Assembly (NCBI RefSeq): GCF_009184635.1
Contig: NZ_WELI01000001.1
Coordinates: 868,001 to 932,000 of the forward strand
DNA length: 64,000 nt
Reading direction: 5' to 3'
Source: Rudanella paleaurantiibacter
GTDB lineage: Bacteria > Bacteroidota > Bacteroidia > Cytophagales > Spirosomataceae
The position numbers were made by a program, and so were the translations under genes. The notes beneath the pieces are model-generated. The model was given only the letters and a program-made list of their open reading frames with translations, searched no databases and was not told the DNA's origin. Position 1 is the first letter of the stretch. Every line of letters starts with the position of its first letter. Below are positions 34,179-43,338 of the stretch, in pieces.

Positions 34179-35246
34179 ATGAACGATAGCTCACCCGTAC
34201 CCGCTACGATTCATAATTTGTATATCCCGAACGACTTAGAACGCGAGTTTCCCATTGCGCCGTACTTTGTGCAGACGTTTGGGGGGTACCCGAATTATAT
34301 CTATTTCAGTGATGATTTTCGGCCTGCCCTGCGCGAATGGTTGTTGCTGGAGCGGCAGTTTGCACCGATCAACGCGTCGATGCGGCTCAACGAACACGGG
34401 TGGCAGGTGGCTGAGCAAATATTCCAGCATGAAAATGGGGTGTTGCTGAAGCTGGAGTTTCTGGGCGACCGATTTTGCCGGATGCAGGGTTTGTACCGTG
34501 ATGAACAAACCATGCGAGCCCTGCTCGATGGGGCGTACAGCTTTAAGTACGAGCACGAGGAGAATCAGACCCACATATACCTCATTCAAAGCGGGCTTGG
34601 TGGGCTACACACCGAACGTGTCGATATAGTGCCGCCGGACATCGACGTAAATCTGCACTATAACGACGATTTTGCCCCCGTTCACGACCGGCTGCTTAAT
34701 CTGCTGCAACTGCCTAAATCGAAGGGGCTGGTGCTGCTGCATGGCGAGCCGGGCACTGGCAAAACAACGTACATAAAACTGCTCAGTTCGTTGGTCAAGA
34801 AGGACATGCTCATTTTGCCGCCTTACATGACCAACTTCCTCACATCGCCCGAGTTTATTCCCTTTTTGCTGGACCACCGCGAATCGGTACTTATTATCGA
34901 AGATGCCGAGCGGATTCTGCAATCGCGCGAGGCCGGGGGCGATACCAATAGCGTATCCAATATTCTGAACCTGACGGATGGATTGCTGGCCGACTGTATG
35001 CACATCCAGGTAATTGCAACGTTCAACGCCAGTAAAAGCCTGCTCGATAAAGCCCTGTTGCGGAAAGGCCGTTTGATGGTCGACTATGCTTTTGGAAAAC
35101 TTTCCGAAGACAAAGCCAACCGCTTGCTGGCTCACTTGGGCCATGACTACCGTACCGGCCAGCCTATGACACTGGCCGATATTTTCAACCTCGAAACCCA
35201 GACCGTATCCGGCGAACGTACCGACCGAGGAAAGGTGGGATTTTGA
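34179..35246 (+). CDS. AAA family ATPase of unknown role
   Basis: From the ATG at 34179 the protein is 355 residues; a TTG at 34152 would add nine. The N-terminal half has no domain I recognise. The C-terminal half holds Walker A GEPGTGKTTYIK (from about residue 189), Walker B SVLIIEDAERIL (about 237-247), a sensor-1-like IATFNASKSLLDKALLRKGR with an arginine that could be the finger, and a short lid. This is the architecture of single-AAA soluble ATPases of the BCS1/central-AAA type, whose usual job is protein remodelling. It follows the T9SS cluster by 95 bases but has no proven link. It ends at a terminator shared with the convergent transporter. Confidence 0.75.
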   Translation: MNDSSPVPATIHNLYIPNDLEREFPIAPYFVQTFGGYPNYIYFSDDFRPALREWLLLERQFAPINASMRLNEHGWQVAEQIFQHENGVLLKLEFLGDRFCRMQGLYRDEQTMRALLDGAYSFKYEHEENQTHIYLIQSGLGGLHTERVDIVPPDIDVNLHYNDDFAPVHDRLLNLLQLPKSKGLVLLHGEPGTGKTTYIKLLSSLVKKDMLILPPYMTNFLTSPEFIPFLLDHRESVLIIEDAERILQSREAGGDTNSVSNILNLTDGLLADCMHIQVIATFNASKSLLDKALLRKGRLMVDYAFGKLSEDKANRLLAHLGHDYRTGQPMTLADIFNLETQTVSGERTDRGKVGF

Positions 35247-35283
35247 CGGACAATTTCGGGTAAACCATAAACTACACACTAAA

Positions 35284-35325
35284 AACGGGGCTGGCGTCGG
35301 TTTACATTCCGCTGCCAGCCCCGTT
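35284..35325. terminator. Bidirectional terminator
   Basis: AACGGGGCTGGC (35284-35295) and GCCAGCCCCGTT (35314-35325) form a perfect 12-bp stem between the convergent ATPase (stop 35246) and transporter (stop 35347) genes. An A-run lies on the left side and a weaker T-rich stretch on the right. Confidence 0.8.
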
Positions 35326-35346
35326 TAGCTTTGTCGAAAGTAGGTC

Positions 35347-36798
35347 TTAGTGACCGCCTTTAGCCGGTTTTACGGCCTGATCAAAGTCGATGCCTTGCTT
35401 ACGGAGTACCTGCGATACCCGGAACCCGAAGAAGAATAGATACCCGAAGCAAAGCAGGGCCACTGCGTATGAGTTGTGGATACCGATGGTGTCGGCCACT
35501 TTTCCTTGAATAACCGGAATAATAGCCCCACCGAGAATCATCATGATAAGGTAAGCCGAACCCTGATTGGTGTATTTGCCCAAACCTGCCGTGCCCAACG
35601 AGAAGATGCTGGGCCACAGCACCGAGCAGAACAGACCCCCGCTAATGAAGGCGTAGAGGGCTACGTCGCCCGTGGTGAGCAAGCCAATAAGCATGGCCAA
35701 ACCACCCAGGCCGGTAAAGATCAGCAGGGTACGAACGGGCTTTTCGTCGCTGGCAAAAAATGCGCCGATTACCACCAGAACACAGATCGCGTAGGGATAC
35801 ATGACGCTGATGTCGGAGCCGCTGATGGCGGTTACGCCGAGTACAATTCCAAAAGCCACAAACGGCACCACAAACATCAGAATCCGCTTGGTGGTCAGGC
35901 TCAGGTCGAAGTTGGGAATCGAAGCCGTCCAGCGGCCAATCATCATACTACCCCAGAACAGCGACACAAACGGCGAAATCTGCGACGAAGTCAGGTTACG
36001 GGTTTCGGCCAGATACTCGCCGAGGTTACTGCCGATGGTCACTTCTACGCCTACATACACGAAAATAGCAATCATGCCCAGAATCAGCTGCGGGTATTTG
36101 AGTACGCCCGTGCCTACCTCTACCTCCTCGTCGTTGGTGATGCGGGGAAGTTTAGAGACCCGGAAGAAAAGAGCCAAAGCTAAAAACAAGGCCCCCACAA
36201 TAAGGTAGGGCACTTTAACCGATTCAACACTGGCGTTGGCTGCGGCATCGGCGGCAATAGAACCAAAAATGGCGAGCGAAACGATCGTGGGGCCAATGGT
36301 ACCCCCCAGGTTATTAACGGCACCACCGAGGTTGATGCGTTGAGCCCCGGTGGCTGGGTCGCCGAGGGCAATCATGAACGGTTGCGTGGCCGTTTGCTGG
36401 AGCGAGAAGCCCAAACCCACAATAAACAGGCCCGACAGCAGCAGCGCGTACGATTTCAGCTCGGCCGCCGGATAAAACATAAGCGTACCCACAGCCGAAA
36501 TGAGCAGGCCGTAGATAATCCCGTTTTTGTAGCCGATCCGGTTCAGAATATCGGTTTTGAGGGAAGCTGATACCAGCAGGTAAATCACTGAGCCCACAAA
36601 GTAGGCCGCATAAAACGCAAAGTCGATGTACTGTGCCTGAGTCTGCGACAGACCAAACTTGGCTTTAAACAGGGGAATCAGAATGCCATTGGAGGCCGCC
36701 ACAAAACTCCAGAAAAACCAGACGGTCATCAGTGTGTATAGGGCGGAGCGGTTGTCGGCCGTTGCGGGCGGCCGTTGCGTTTCGGTAATTGCGTTCAT
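35347..36798 (-). CDS. MFS sugar:H+ symporter (FHS family, FucP/GluP-like)
   Basis: The ATG at 36798 (MNAITETQRPPATADNRSAL) gives 483 residues; an upstream start at 36855 adds a hydrophobic stretch and is less likely. About 12 membrane helices are visible. Motifs typical of fucose/glucose/galactose:H+ symporters are FFWSFVAASNGILIPLFK in helix 1, YFVGSVIYLLVSASL, LGFSLQQTATQPFMIALGDP and RINLGGAVNNLGGTIGPT. It would import a hexose or deoxyhexose across the inner membrane. It is followed on the same strand by no close gene. An aldose 1-epimerase lies upstream on the same strand (39036-40172), consistent with hexose uptake, but the two are not adjacent. Confidence 0.88.
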   Translation of the reverse strand: MNAITETQRPPATADNRSALYTLMTVWFFWSFVAASNGILIPLFKAKFGLSQTQAQYIDFAFYAAYFVGSVIYLLVSASLKTDILNRIGYKNGIIYGLLISAVGTLMFYPAAELKSYALLLSGLFIVGLGFSLQQTATQPFMIALGDPATGAQRINLGGAVNNLGGTIGPTIVSLAIFGSIAADAAANASVESVKVPYLIVGALFLALALFFRVSKLPRITNDEEVEVGTGVLKYPQLILGMIAIFVYVGVEVTIGSNLGEYLAETRNLTSSQISPFVSLFWGSMMIGRWTASIPNFDLSLTTKRILMFVVPFVAFGIVLGVTAISGSDISVMYPYAICVLVVIGAFFASDEKPVRTLLIFTGLGGLAMLIGLLTTGDVALYAFISGGLFCSVLWPSIFSLGTAGLGKYTNQGSAYLIMMILGGAIIPVIQGKVADTIGIHNSYAVALLCFGYLFFFGFRVSQVLRKQGIDFDQAVKPAKGGH

Positions 36799-36887
36799 GC
36801 TTGCGTGAAAAGGATGTAAAACGACAAAAAAAAGGGGTATGTCGGCGAATATCAACTGAACCGGGAAGTTTATTCGACGGCTACCGG

Positions 36888-37676
36888 TTATTTGGAGGCC
36901 GACGGCCGCACCGTAAACTCCTCGAATCGGAACACCTCCTGCCGCACCACCTCAAACGTGCGGTTGAGCTGACGGCTGTTTTCGAGCTGTTTGGCGTCGG
37001 CTACGCGGGCCAGAACCCCGAGCGAGCTAGCCGCCCGAACCTGCGCAAAATTGTACCCTTTTTCGGCCGCGCTCGGAACCACCAGCGCCGACAAACCCCA
37101 GCCTGCGAGTTGTTTCTGCCCTGTCAGGTCGGTGCCGGTGCGGGTTAGGGCCGTTACTGAAGGCCGCCAGTCGGTCTGAGCATCGCGTAGTTTCAGAAAA
37201 TCGACCACTACGTTGAGTTGCTTATCCGGCCGGAAACCCGACCCAAATAAGGGCGACAGGTTTTCCCAGACTTCAATCTTCACAACGGGGGCGGTTTGGC
37301 GGTCGCGCTTTTGCAGACTGGCCATGCGCGTTTGCACGCTGTCACCGTAAATTTTGGCCATAGCCGCGGGAGAGGCCCCTTTTATGCCCATTTCCGGCGA
37401 CACAATACAGGTCACATAATCGTACTCGGTCGGGTTGGGGTTCGACGACATCTGCTTGACCATCATGTGCCAGCCGATGAGTTTGCCCTCGTCAACGGCG
37501 GCCTGATTGATGGCCCGCCATTCGCGTTCGACCGGGAGGGCATCCTGAATGGTCATGCCCGGAGCCAGCTTGTGGTAAATGAGGTAGGTGTACGTTTGCG
37601 GGGCCTGCGGATTCTGGGCCAGTAGGGGCGAAACGAACAGAATAGCAAAGAAGAGAAAGAGCGTAGAGCGTATCAC
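36888..37676 (-). CDS. Secreted protein of unknown function
   Basis: The 262-residue protein has a signal peptide (MIRSTLFLFFAILFVSPLLAQ). The mature part alternates strands and helices, with YTYLIYHKLAPGMTIQDALP, KLIGWHMMVKQMSSNPNPTEYDYVTCIV and later a similar half, which hints at two ferredoxin-like (dimeric alpha-beta barrel) repeats. I do not recognise a named family. It has one Cys and no catalytic signature. It lies between the M42 peptidase and the transporter on the minus strand. Periplasmic or surface location is inferred from the signal peptide; function is unknown. Confidence 0.65.
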   Translation of the reverse strand: MIRSTLFLFFAILFVSPLLAQNPQAPQTYTYLIYHKLAPGMTIQDALPVEREWRAINQAAVDEGKLIGWHMMVKQMSSNPNPTEYDYVTCIVSPEMGIKGASPAAMAKIYGDSVQTRMASLQKRDRQTAPVVKIEVWENLSPLFGSGFRPDKQLNVVVDFLKLRDAQTDWRPSVTALTRTGTDLTGQKQLAGWGLSALVVPSAAEKGYNFAQVRAASSLGVLARVADAKQLENSRQLNRTFEVVRQEVFRFEEFTVRPSASK

Positions 37677-37772
37677 GGTCGGGGAGTTGGTATCGTGTTA
37701 AAACCCCGTAGCTACCTCGTTTCTACTGATTGCGCCGTTTGGTTGCCCAAGGTGGGCGGTGGTGATGGTTGC

Positions 37773-37811
37773 GTAGAGATGTCATCTCTCCAAACGAGAT
37801 GACATCTCTAC
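37773..37811. repeat. Perfect 16-bp palindrome with 7-base loop
   Basis: GTAGAGATGTCATCTC (37773-37788) and GAGATGACATCTCTAC (37796-37811) are exact reverse complements around TCCAAAC. It sits 25 bases downstream of the M42 gene stop but has no T-run on the minus strand, so it is not a standard terminator. The form resembles REP/BIME-type intergenic palindromes. Confidence 0.8.
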
Positions 37812-37836
37812 ACGCCCTAATTCGCTTTAAACCTAT

Positions 37837-38907
37837 TTACTTGATATACCGGAAATCCTCGTTGCCTTTCAGGCTGAGCAGTACTTCGTACATCAGTTTG
37901 ATAACATTGTCCACGTCGTCTTTATGAACGGTTTCGACGGTGGTGTGCATATACTTGAGGGGCAACGAAATCAGCGCTGAGGCCACGCCCTCGGCTGCAT
38001 ACGCAAAGGCGTCGGTATCGGTGCCCGTCGACCGGCTGACGGCCTGTCGCTGGAACTTGATTTCGTTCTGCTGGGCCACCTCAATCATAAAATCGAGTAC
38101 GTTGTTTTGAACAGCCGGGCCGTAGCAGAGCACTGGGCCATCGCCACATTTGAGGTCACCCTGCTCTTTTTTGTCGTACTTCGGCGACTGCGTATCGTGC
38201 GTCACGTCGGTACAGATAGCGAGGTCGGGTTTGAGCCGCCGGGCAATCATTTCGGCTCCGCGCAGGCCAATTTCTTCCTGCACCGCGTTCACAATGTACA
38301 GCGTGAAGGGCAGCTCCACGTTGTTTTCTTTGAGCAACCGGGCCACCTCGGCAATCATGAAGCCCCCCATGCGGTTGTCCAGGGCGCGACCCACGTAGTA
38401 GCGGTTGTTCATTTCGGTCAGCCCATCGACAAACGTGCAGACGGTGCCCACGTGAATGCCCATTTCTTCGACCTCGGCCTTGGTAGCAGCTCCTACATCA
38501 ATGAAGAGTTCTTTTACCTGCGGAGCGGTGTCTTTCGCCAGGTCGCGCACGTGAATGGCCGGCCAGCCGAAAACGCCCTGAACGACACCTTTTTTGGTGT
38601 GCAGATTCACGCGCATTGATGGGGCAATGAGGGCATCGGAACCACCATTCCGCCGAACGTAGAGATAGCCGTCGTCGGAGATGTAATTCACAAACCACGA
38701 AATCTCGTCGGAGTGGGCTTCAATCACCACTTTGTAGGCCTTACCAGGCCCTATAATACCTACTGCGGTGCCGTAGGTATCCACCAGATACTCGTCGATA
38801 TAGGGCTTGAGGTAGTTCAGCCAGATCTGCTGTCCCGACGATTCGAAGCCGGTTGGGGAGGCATTATTGAGGTACTCGTACAGGAATGCTTTGCTTTGTT
38901 CGGTCAT
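37837..38907 (-). CDS. M42 family metallopeptidase (glutamyl aminopeptidase-like)
   Basis: This 356-residue protein has all the M42 landmarks: the zinc ligand region VVIEAHSDEISW, the PDZ-like insertion domain with VRRNGGSDALIAPSM, RALDNRMGG (bridging Asp), NAVQEEIGLRGAE (catalytic Glu pair), AICTDVTHD (Asp ligand) and LKYMHTTVETVHKDD (final His ligand). M42 enzymes form dodecameric tetrahedral shells in the cytoplasm and trim peptides from the N-terminus. It is transcribed leftward after the aldose epimerase gene, from which it is separated by a terminator. The start at 38907 fits the family N-terminus. Confidence 0.92.
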   Translation of the reverse strand: MTEQSKAFLYEYLNNASPTGFESSGQQIWLNYLKPYIDEYLVDTYGTAVGIIGPGKAYKVVIEAHSDEISWFVNYISDDGYLYVRRNGGSDALIAPSMRVNLHTKKGVVQGVFGWPAIHVRDLAKDTAPQVKELFIDVGAATKAEVEEMGIHVGTVCTFVDGLTEMNNRYYVGRALDNRMGGFMIAEVARLLKENNVELPFTLYIVNAVQEEIGLRGAEMIARRLKPDLAICTDVTHDTQSPKYDKKEQGDLKCGDGPVLCYGPAVQNNVLDFMIEVAQQNEIKFQRQAVSRSTGTDTDAFAYAAEGVASALISLPLKYMHTTVETVHKDDVDNVIKLMYEVLLSLKGNEDFRYIK

Positions 38908-38966
38908 TGTGGGGTACTGAAATATGGGTCTAAAAATGCATTAAGTGCTTTTCCATAGCGGTAAAC

Positions 38967-39011
38967 AAAATTGGCAACGAGCCCGCCCTTGGTAGGCCGA
39001 CCCGTTGCCAA
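38967..39011 (-). terminator. Terminator of the aldose epimerase gene
   Basis: TTGGCAACG (38971-38979) and CGTTGCCAA (39003-39011) form a perfect 9-bp stem. On the minus strand it is followed by TTTTG. It lies 24 bases beyond the epimerase stop. Confidence 0.7.
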
Positions 39012-39035
39012 ATGAACGAAAAAAACGGCAAATCG

Positions 39036-40172
39036 TTACCGGGTGCCGAACTTATACACCGTGGTCGAGCGGTACGTCTCGCCGGGGTTCAGCGTTGTTG
39101 TCGGGAAGTTGGGGTGGTTGGGTGAGTCCGGAAAATGCTGGGTTTCGAGGCAGAGTCCAAACCGGCGCGTGTACGGAACTCCCTCTTTTCCCTGCAACTT
39201 ACCGTTGAGGTGGTTAGCCGTGTACAACTGCACGCCCGGCTCCGTCGTGTACATCTCCATCACCCGTCCGCTCACGGGCTCATACACCACGGCCCCAAGC
39301 CGAAGCTTGTTGGAGGGGTCGGTAAATACCCAGCAGTGGTCGTAGCCGAACCCGTTGCGAATCTGCACATCGGTGGTGTCGTTGATGCGGGCACCAATCG
39401 GCGTCGACTGGCGGAAATCGAACGGAGTACCAGCCACCGACCGCAATTCGCCCGTCGGAATCTGCGCCTTGTCGGTGGGCAGAAACTTGTCGGCGTTGAT
39501 AACGACCTCGTGGCCCAGCACATCGCGCTTCATGCCGCTCAGGTTAAAGTACGCGTGGTTAGTCATATTCACTACCGTGGGCTTGTCGGTAGTGGCCCGG
39601 TAGTCGATTCGGAGGGCGTTGTCTTTTTGCAGCGTGTAGGTCACCTCCACCGCCAGCGTGCCGGGGTAGTTTTCTTCTCCATCGGGCGAGGTGTATTGCA
39701 GTTTCAGGGCGGGCTCGGTGCCGTCGACAGGGGTGGCGGCCCACAGCTTTTTGTCGAAACCAACCCGGCCACCGTGAATATGATTGCCCCCGCTGTTCAC
39801 GGCCAACTGGTATTCCTGCCCGTTGAGCGTGAATTTGCCTTTGGCAATCCGGTTGCCAAAACGCCCGATGATAGGCCCAAAGCTGGGTGTCCCTTTCACG
39901 TAATCGGCCAAGGTAGGCACCCCGAGCGTTACGGGGTCGTACTTGCCGGTCCGGTCGGTCGTCATCACCGACACAATGTATCCGCCGTAATTCGTAATCT
40001 GCACCTCCATGCCGGTTCGGTTGCGGAGGGTAAACAAGTGGACATCGCGGCCGTCGGGGAGTTGGCCAAAAACGGTTTTCTGGATACCGGCTTTAGGCGG
40101 GGTAGCCTCGGCTGGGGGAGTGGGAGGAAGTAGGCTCATGGCGGCAAGTGACAAAAACAGTAGGGCTTTCAT
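39036..40172 (-). CDS. galM: Aldose 1-epimerase (secreted)
   Basis: The ATG at 40172 gives 378 residues starting MKALLFLSLAAMSLLPPTPP, a signal peptide, so this mutarotase probably works in the periplasm. Family motifs are VQITNYGGYIVSV, IIGRFGNRIAKGKF, NSGGNHIHGGRVGFDKK, NMTNHAYFNLSG (catalytic His), FGYDHCWVF and the late YTRRFGLCLETQHFPDSPNHPNFPT, where the Glu of LETQHFPD is the catalytic base. It interconverts alpha and beta anomers of aldoses such as glucose, galactose or arabinose. A 54-base upstream extension to 40226 is not needed. Confidence 0.92.
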   Translation of the reverse strand: MKALLFLSLAAMSLLPPTPPAEATPPKAGIQKTVFGQLPDGRDVHLFTLRNRTGMEVQITNYGGYIVSVMTTDRTGKYDPVTLGVPTLADYVKGTPSFGPIIGRFGNRIAKGKFTLNGQEYQLAVNSGGNHIHGGRVGFDKKLWAATPVDGTEPALKLQYTSPDGEENYPGTLAVEVTYTLQKDNALRIDYRATTDKPTVVNMTNHAYFNLSGMKRDVLGHEVVINADKFLPTDKAQIPTGELRSVAGTPFDFRQSTPIGARINDTTDVQIRNGFGYDHCWVFTDPSNKLRLGAVVYEPVSGRVMEMYTTEPGVQLYTANHLNGKLQGKEGVPYTRRFGLCLETQHFPDSPNHPNFPTTTLNPGETYRSTTVYKFGTR

Positions 40173-40302
40173 AACAAACAGGTAAGGGGAGACAGGGCCG
40201 AATTGGCTCGGCAAGGTCGGAACCACTGTACAACGAAGCCCGGCGCGTGTAATTTCTAACCGGTTTGAGGTTGCCGGAAGCGCATGGCAATAGCCTGGAC
40301 AT

Positions 40303-40347
40303 AAAAAAGCCGGTTAAGACCGGGGTGTTACCCTCCTGCTTAACCGG
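40303..40347 (-). terminator. Terminator of the universal stress protein gene
   Basis: CCGGTTAAG (40310-40318) and CTTAACCGG (40339-40347) form a stem. On the minus strand it is followed by CTTTTTT (complement of 40303-40309). It lies about 30 bases after the stop of the universal stress protein gene. Confidence 0.8.
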
Positions 40348-40378
40348 ACCCTACTCCTACAAGATATTTAAGAACCTG

Positions 40379-41197
40379 TTACACCACGGCGAGCAACGGA
40401 ATGTCGGTCAAACGAGCCACGCGTTGGGTTTCACCAGCACCCAATAACCGGGCAAACCAGCTGTGTTCCTGCGGCAGCATCATGATCAGATCGGCTTTTT
40501 GAGCGCGCGCAAACGACAGAATGGCTTCATACACGTTTTCGGCCGATTCAATCGTGAGCGTATGCGGCTGCCCGGCAGTCAGGCGTCGGATGTGCTCGGC
40601 CCGTTTTTTGGTTTCCTCGTCGTCAGGTTTGTCGTTGACACACAAAATATTAACCACCGCTCCAAACGTCCGGGCAAAGCGCAGGGCTGCATCGAGCGCA
40701 ATAGCATTGGTGGTGCCGGCCAGGTCGATAGCCAGCGCAACGTTGTCGATGCCACCGTACTGAGCCGAAGGCGGAATCAGCAGCAGAGGTACATCGGTTT
40801 CGCCGACCATATCGGTGGCTACACTGCCCATGACCTGCGCCGATTGCGGGGCTGTACCCACGGTCGAAAGCACCAGCAGATCGGCTTTTTCGTCGTGCGC
40901 GACGGCCAGAATAGCCTCGCGGGTACCCCCTTCTTTCGCAATCGCCCGAATATGAATGTGGGCGTTTTCGGGGGTGCGGAGCTTCTCGCCCAGCTTTTTC
41001 AGGGCGCGGAGGCTCTCTTCGCGGGCTTCCGTGATACTCAGCGGAAAATCACCCGCTTTAATGGGGTTTTCGGGAAACAGCTGGTAGGCATTCACCAGTA
41101 CCAGCTGGGCATTATGGGCCTGCGCCATCTGGAGGGCAAACCGGGCCGCCCGTTCGGCATTGTCGGAAAAGTCGGTGGCTAGAACAATGGTCTTCAT
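40379..41197 (-). CDS. Universal stress protein with two Usp domains
   Basis: The 272-residue protein has two UspA domains in tandem. The first (1-140) begins MKTIVLATDFSDNAERAARFAL and ends with TVGTAPQSAQVMGSVATDMV, a degenerate form of the ATP-binding GxxGx9G(S/T). The second (about 148-272) begins NVALAIDLAGTTNAIALDAA and ends ETQRVARLTDIPLLAVV. Proteins of this kind are induced by stress or energy limitation and bind ATP or AMP; enzymatic roles are rarely known. It lies 9 bases downstream of a small membrane protein gene on the same strand, so the two probably form an operon. Confidence 0.88.
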   Translation of the reverse strand: MKTIVLATDFSDNAERAARFALQMAQAHNAQLVLVNAYQLFPENPIKAGDFPLSITEAREESLRALKKLGEKLRTPENAHIHIRAIAKEGGTREAILAVAHDEKADLLVLSTVGTAPQSAQVMGSVATDMVGETDVPLLLIPPSAQYGGIDNVALAIDLAGTTNAIALDAALRFARTFGAVVNILCVNDKPDDEETKKRAEHIRRLTAGQPHTLTIESAENVYEAILSFARAQKADLIMMLPQEHSWFARLLGAGETQRVARLTDIPLLAVV

Positions 41198-41206
41198 ATA
41201 CTATGC

Positions 41207-41539
41207 TTAGAGTATGTTGACCAAAATTAAAGCAAGATGAATGAGTAAACTAACCCCGAACGACGGAAAGATATACTTCACGTGCATAGCGCCCAGAATA
41301 GGAACCAGCACGAGCAGAAAGCTCAGATTGCCCACCAGCAGTTGCCAGTCGCTGCCGTTGAAATAAAACATTGTAATCAGCAGGGCCGGGGTCAGAATAC
41401 AACCCTGAAACATCAGGGCCGAAGCCGCCCAACCAATGCGGTTGAACTCTGCTTTTTCAACGAAGGCGTTGTAGGCGGCCATCAGTCCATTGGAGGTAGC
41501 CGATGATGAAGTCGAAACGGAGTGTGATAACGTTGCCAT
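41207..41539 (-). CDS. Small membrane protein, operon partner of the universal stress protein
   Basis: From the ATG at 41539 (MATLSHSVSTSSSATSN) the protein is 110 residues. After a Ser/Thr-rich N-terminus there are three hydrophobic segments: GWAASALMFQGCILTPALLI, LLVGNLSFLLVLVPILGAMH and VSLLIHLALILVNIL. It resembles small Bacteroidota inner-membrane proteins of unknown function. It ends 9 bases before the universal stress protein start, which implies co-expression under stress. A longer start at 41584 is possible but less natural. Confidence 0.7.
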   Translation of the reverse strand: MATLSHSVSTSSSATSNGLMAAYNAFVEKAEFNRIGWAASALMFQGCILTPALLITMFYFNGSDWQLLVGNLSFLLVLVPILGAMHVKYIFPSFGVSLLIHLALILVNIL

Positions 41540-41765
41540 GTCTGTATTGCGTTGTGATTGCGTCTGATTGACACTACAAAACAAGCATCTGGTGGGTCGG
41601 CACTACATGACCGTTCTCAGCTCAAAACCTGATTTATCACCAGAATGAAGCGGGTATCTGTGGCTGGGCGATACGGCGCCAACGCGTAATAATTGTCGGG
41701 GGCAAAAGGGTAGTTTGGGTCGTCTGTCGCTTTGTACCTGTGACTGCTCAAATCTCCAAAACTGT

Positions 41766-43163
41766 ATGAAACGTTGGCTCACGCTGATGGCTCTGTTAGC
41801 CCATAGTTACGTCTATGCACAGAGTACCCTGTCGCACGGCCCCCTGCGGGTGTCTGATAATAGCCGGTATCTGGTTCACCGCGATGGCACGCCTTTTTTC
41901 TGGCTGGGCGATACCGCCTGGGAACTGTTTCACCGGCTCAACCGCGACGAGGCCGAGCGCTATTTCAAACGCCGGGCCGAACAGGGCTTTACCGTGATTC
42001 AGGCCGTGGCTCTGGCTGAAATCGACGGGCTGAACGACCCCAATGCGCTGGGCGACAAGCCGCTGATTGATAACGACCCCACCAAACCCAACGAAGCCTA
42101 TTTCAAACACGTTGACTACCTCATTGAGCGGGCTGCGGCCAATGGGCTCGTGATTGGTCTGTTGCCAACCTGGGGCGACAAACTGTTTAAAGCGGGCTGG
42201 GGCGTAGGCCCCGAGATATTCAATGTGCAAAATGCCCGGGTCTACGGTCGCTGGATTGGCAATCGGTATAAAGACCGGCCCAACATTGTCTGGATTCTGG
42301 GGGGCGACCGTACCCCCCGCGATAACTCCGACGATGTGGCCGTTTGGCGGGCTATGGCCGATGGTCTGATCGAGGGCGTGGGTGGGCACGACAAGGCGCT
42401 CGTGAGTTTCCACCCGCAGCCCAACGCCCTCGAGATGGGGGGCTCGTCGCACTGGTTTCATACCGACCCGTGGCTCGACTTTAACATGCTTCAGAACGGC
42501 CACTGCCGCGATACCCCTACCTACGACAAAATTACGTTCGTCTACAACCGCACGCCCGCAAAGCCGGTGATGGATGCCGAACCGATTTACGAAGACCATC
42601 CCGTTTGCTTCAACGTCAACGACCTGGGCCTGTCAAACGCCTACGACGTGCGCAAGTACGCGTACCTCGACCTGTTTGCGGGCGCACACGGGCATACGTA
42701 CGGTTGCCATGATGTATGGCAGATGTATGCGCCTAACCGGAAGGCGATCAACGGCGCCCGGATTCCGTGGGATGAGGCCCTCAACCTACCCGCAGCTAAC
42801 CAGATGCGGTTTGTACGGCAACTGATGGCCTCGCGCCCTGTGCTCGACCGGGTGCCCGACCAGTCGCTGATTCAGGAGGCAAACTACGGCCCCGCCGACC
42901 GGATTCAGGCCACACGCGGTAAAGATTACGCCTTTGTGTACACCGCGGCTGGTCGGTCGTTTACGGTGCAGGCAGGTAAACTGACGGGGGGGCAATGGGT
43001 GGCCAACTGGTACGATCCACGCAAGGGCGAAACCAAACCGGCGGGCGTGTTTGCCAACAAGGGCCCTCAGAAGTTTACCCCGCCCAGCAGTGGCTACGGA
43101 CAAGACTGGGTGCTGATTCTCGACGAAGCCGCCCGGAACTACCCCATGCCCCGCCCCCAATAG
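41766..43163 (+). CDS. DUF4038 glycoside hydrolase, GH140 apiosidase-like
   Basis: The ATG at 41766 gives 465 residues with a signal peptide (MKRWLTLMALLAHSYVYAQ). The DUF4038 barrel follows: RDGTPFFWLGDTAWELFHRL, FTVIQAVALAEIDGLN, NIVWILGGDRTPRDN and VMDAEPIYEDHP, the last two carrying a plausible acid/base Asp and nucleophile Glu. The last 90 residues (FTVQAGKLTGGQWVANWYDP) match the collagen-binding-like module that often ends these proteins. GH140 BT1012 of Bacteroides removes apiose-linked chains from rhamnogalacturonan II. This gene opens a same-strand sugar locus ending in a GH127-like enzyme. Apiose specificity is inferred from the family only. Confidence 0.85.
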   Translation: MKRWLTLMALLAHSYVYAQSTLSHGPLRVSDNSRYLVHRDGTPFFWLGDTAWELFHRLNRDEAERYFKRRAEQGFTVIQAVALAEIDGLNDPNALGDKPLIDNDPTKPNEAYFKHVDYLIERAAANGLVIGLLPTWGDKLFKAGWGVGPEIFNVQNARVYGRWIGNRYKDRPNIVWILGGDRTPRDNSDDVAVWRAMADGLIEGVGGHDKALVSFHPQPNALEMGGSSHWFHTDPWLDFNMLQNGHCRDTPTYDKITFVYNRTPAKPVMDAEPIYEDHPVCFNVNDLGLSNAYDVRKYAYLDLFAGAHGHTYGCHDVWQMYAPNRKAINGARIPWDEALNLPAANQMRFVRQLMASRPVLDRVPDQSLIQEANYGPADRIQATRGKDYAFVYTAAGRSFTVQAGKLTGGQWVANWYDPRKGETKPAGVFANKGPQKFTPPSSGYGQDWVLILDEAARNYPMPRPQ

Positions 43164-43230
43164 CCCGTATAGGGTCATCGCGAGTACTATTCATTATGGA
43201 GTGATTTAACCACTAAGTCACTCATTAACG

Positions 43231-43323
43231 TAAGTGAATGTAAAATGCACAATGAATAATTGAGTTGCGTTGACAATCAGCCATTTCACTGTACATTTTT
43301 CACTGTTCATTATACATTTAATT
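43231..43323. repeat. AT-rich intergenic palindrome, copy 1
   Basis: TAAGTGAATGTAAAATGCAC and its partner half TTCACTGTTCATTATACATT form an imperfect inverted repeat just upstream of the HPS/KGPDC-like gene. The whole block is clearly homologous to 45104-45205 in the same locus. Confidence 0.7.
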
Positions 43324-43338
43324 TTGCTTCACTACCTA

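Noticed and set aside
37773-37811. Terminator of the M42 peptidase gene
   Set aside because: The palindrome is strong, but the minus-strand sequence after it (GCAACCATC) has no T-run.
39135-40133. 332-codon plus-strand ORF over the aldose epimerase
   Set aside because: Antisense to galM, which shows full catalytic motifs.
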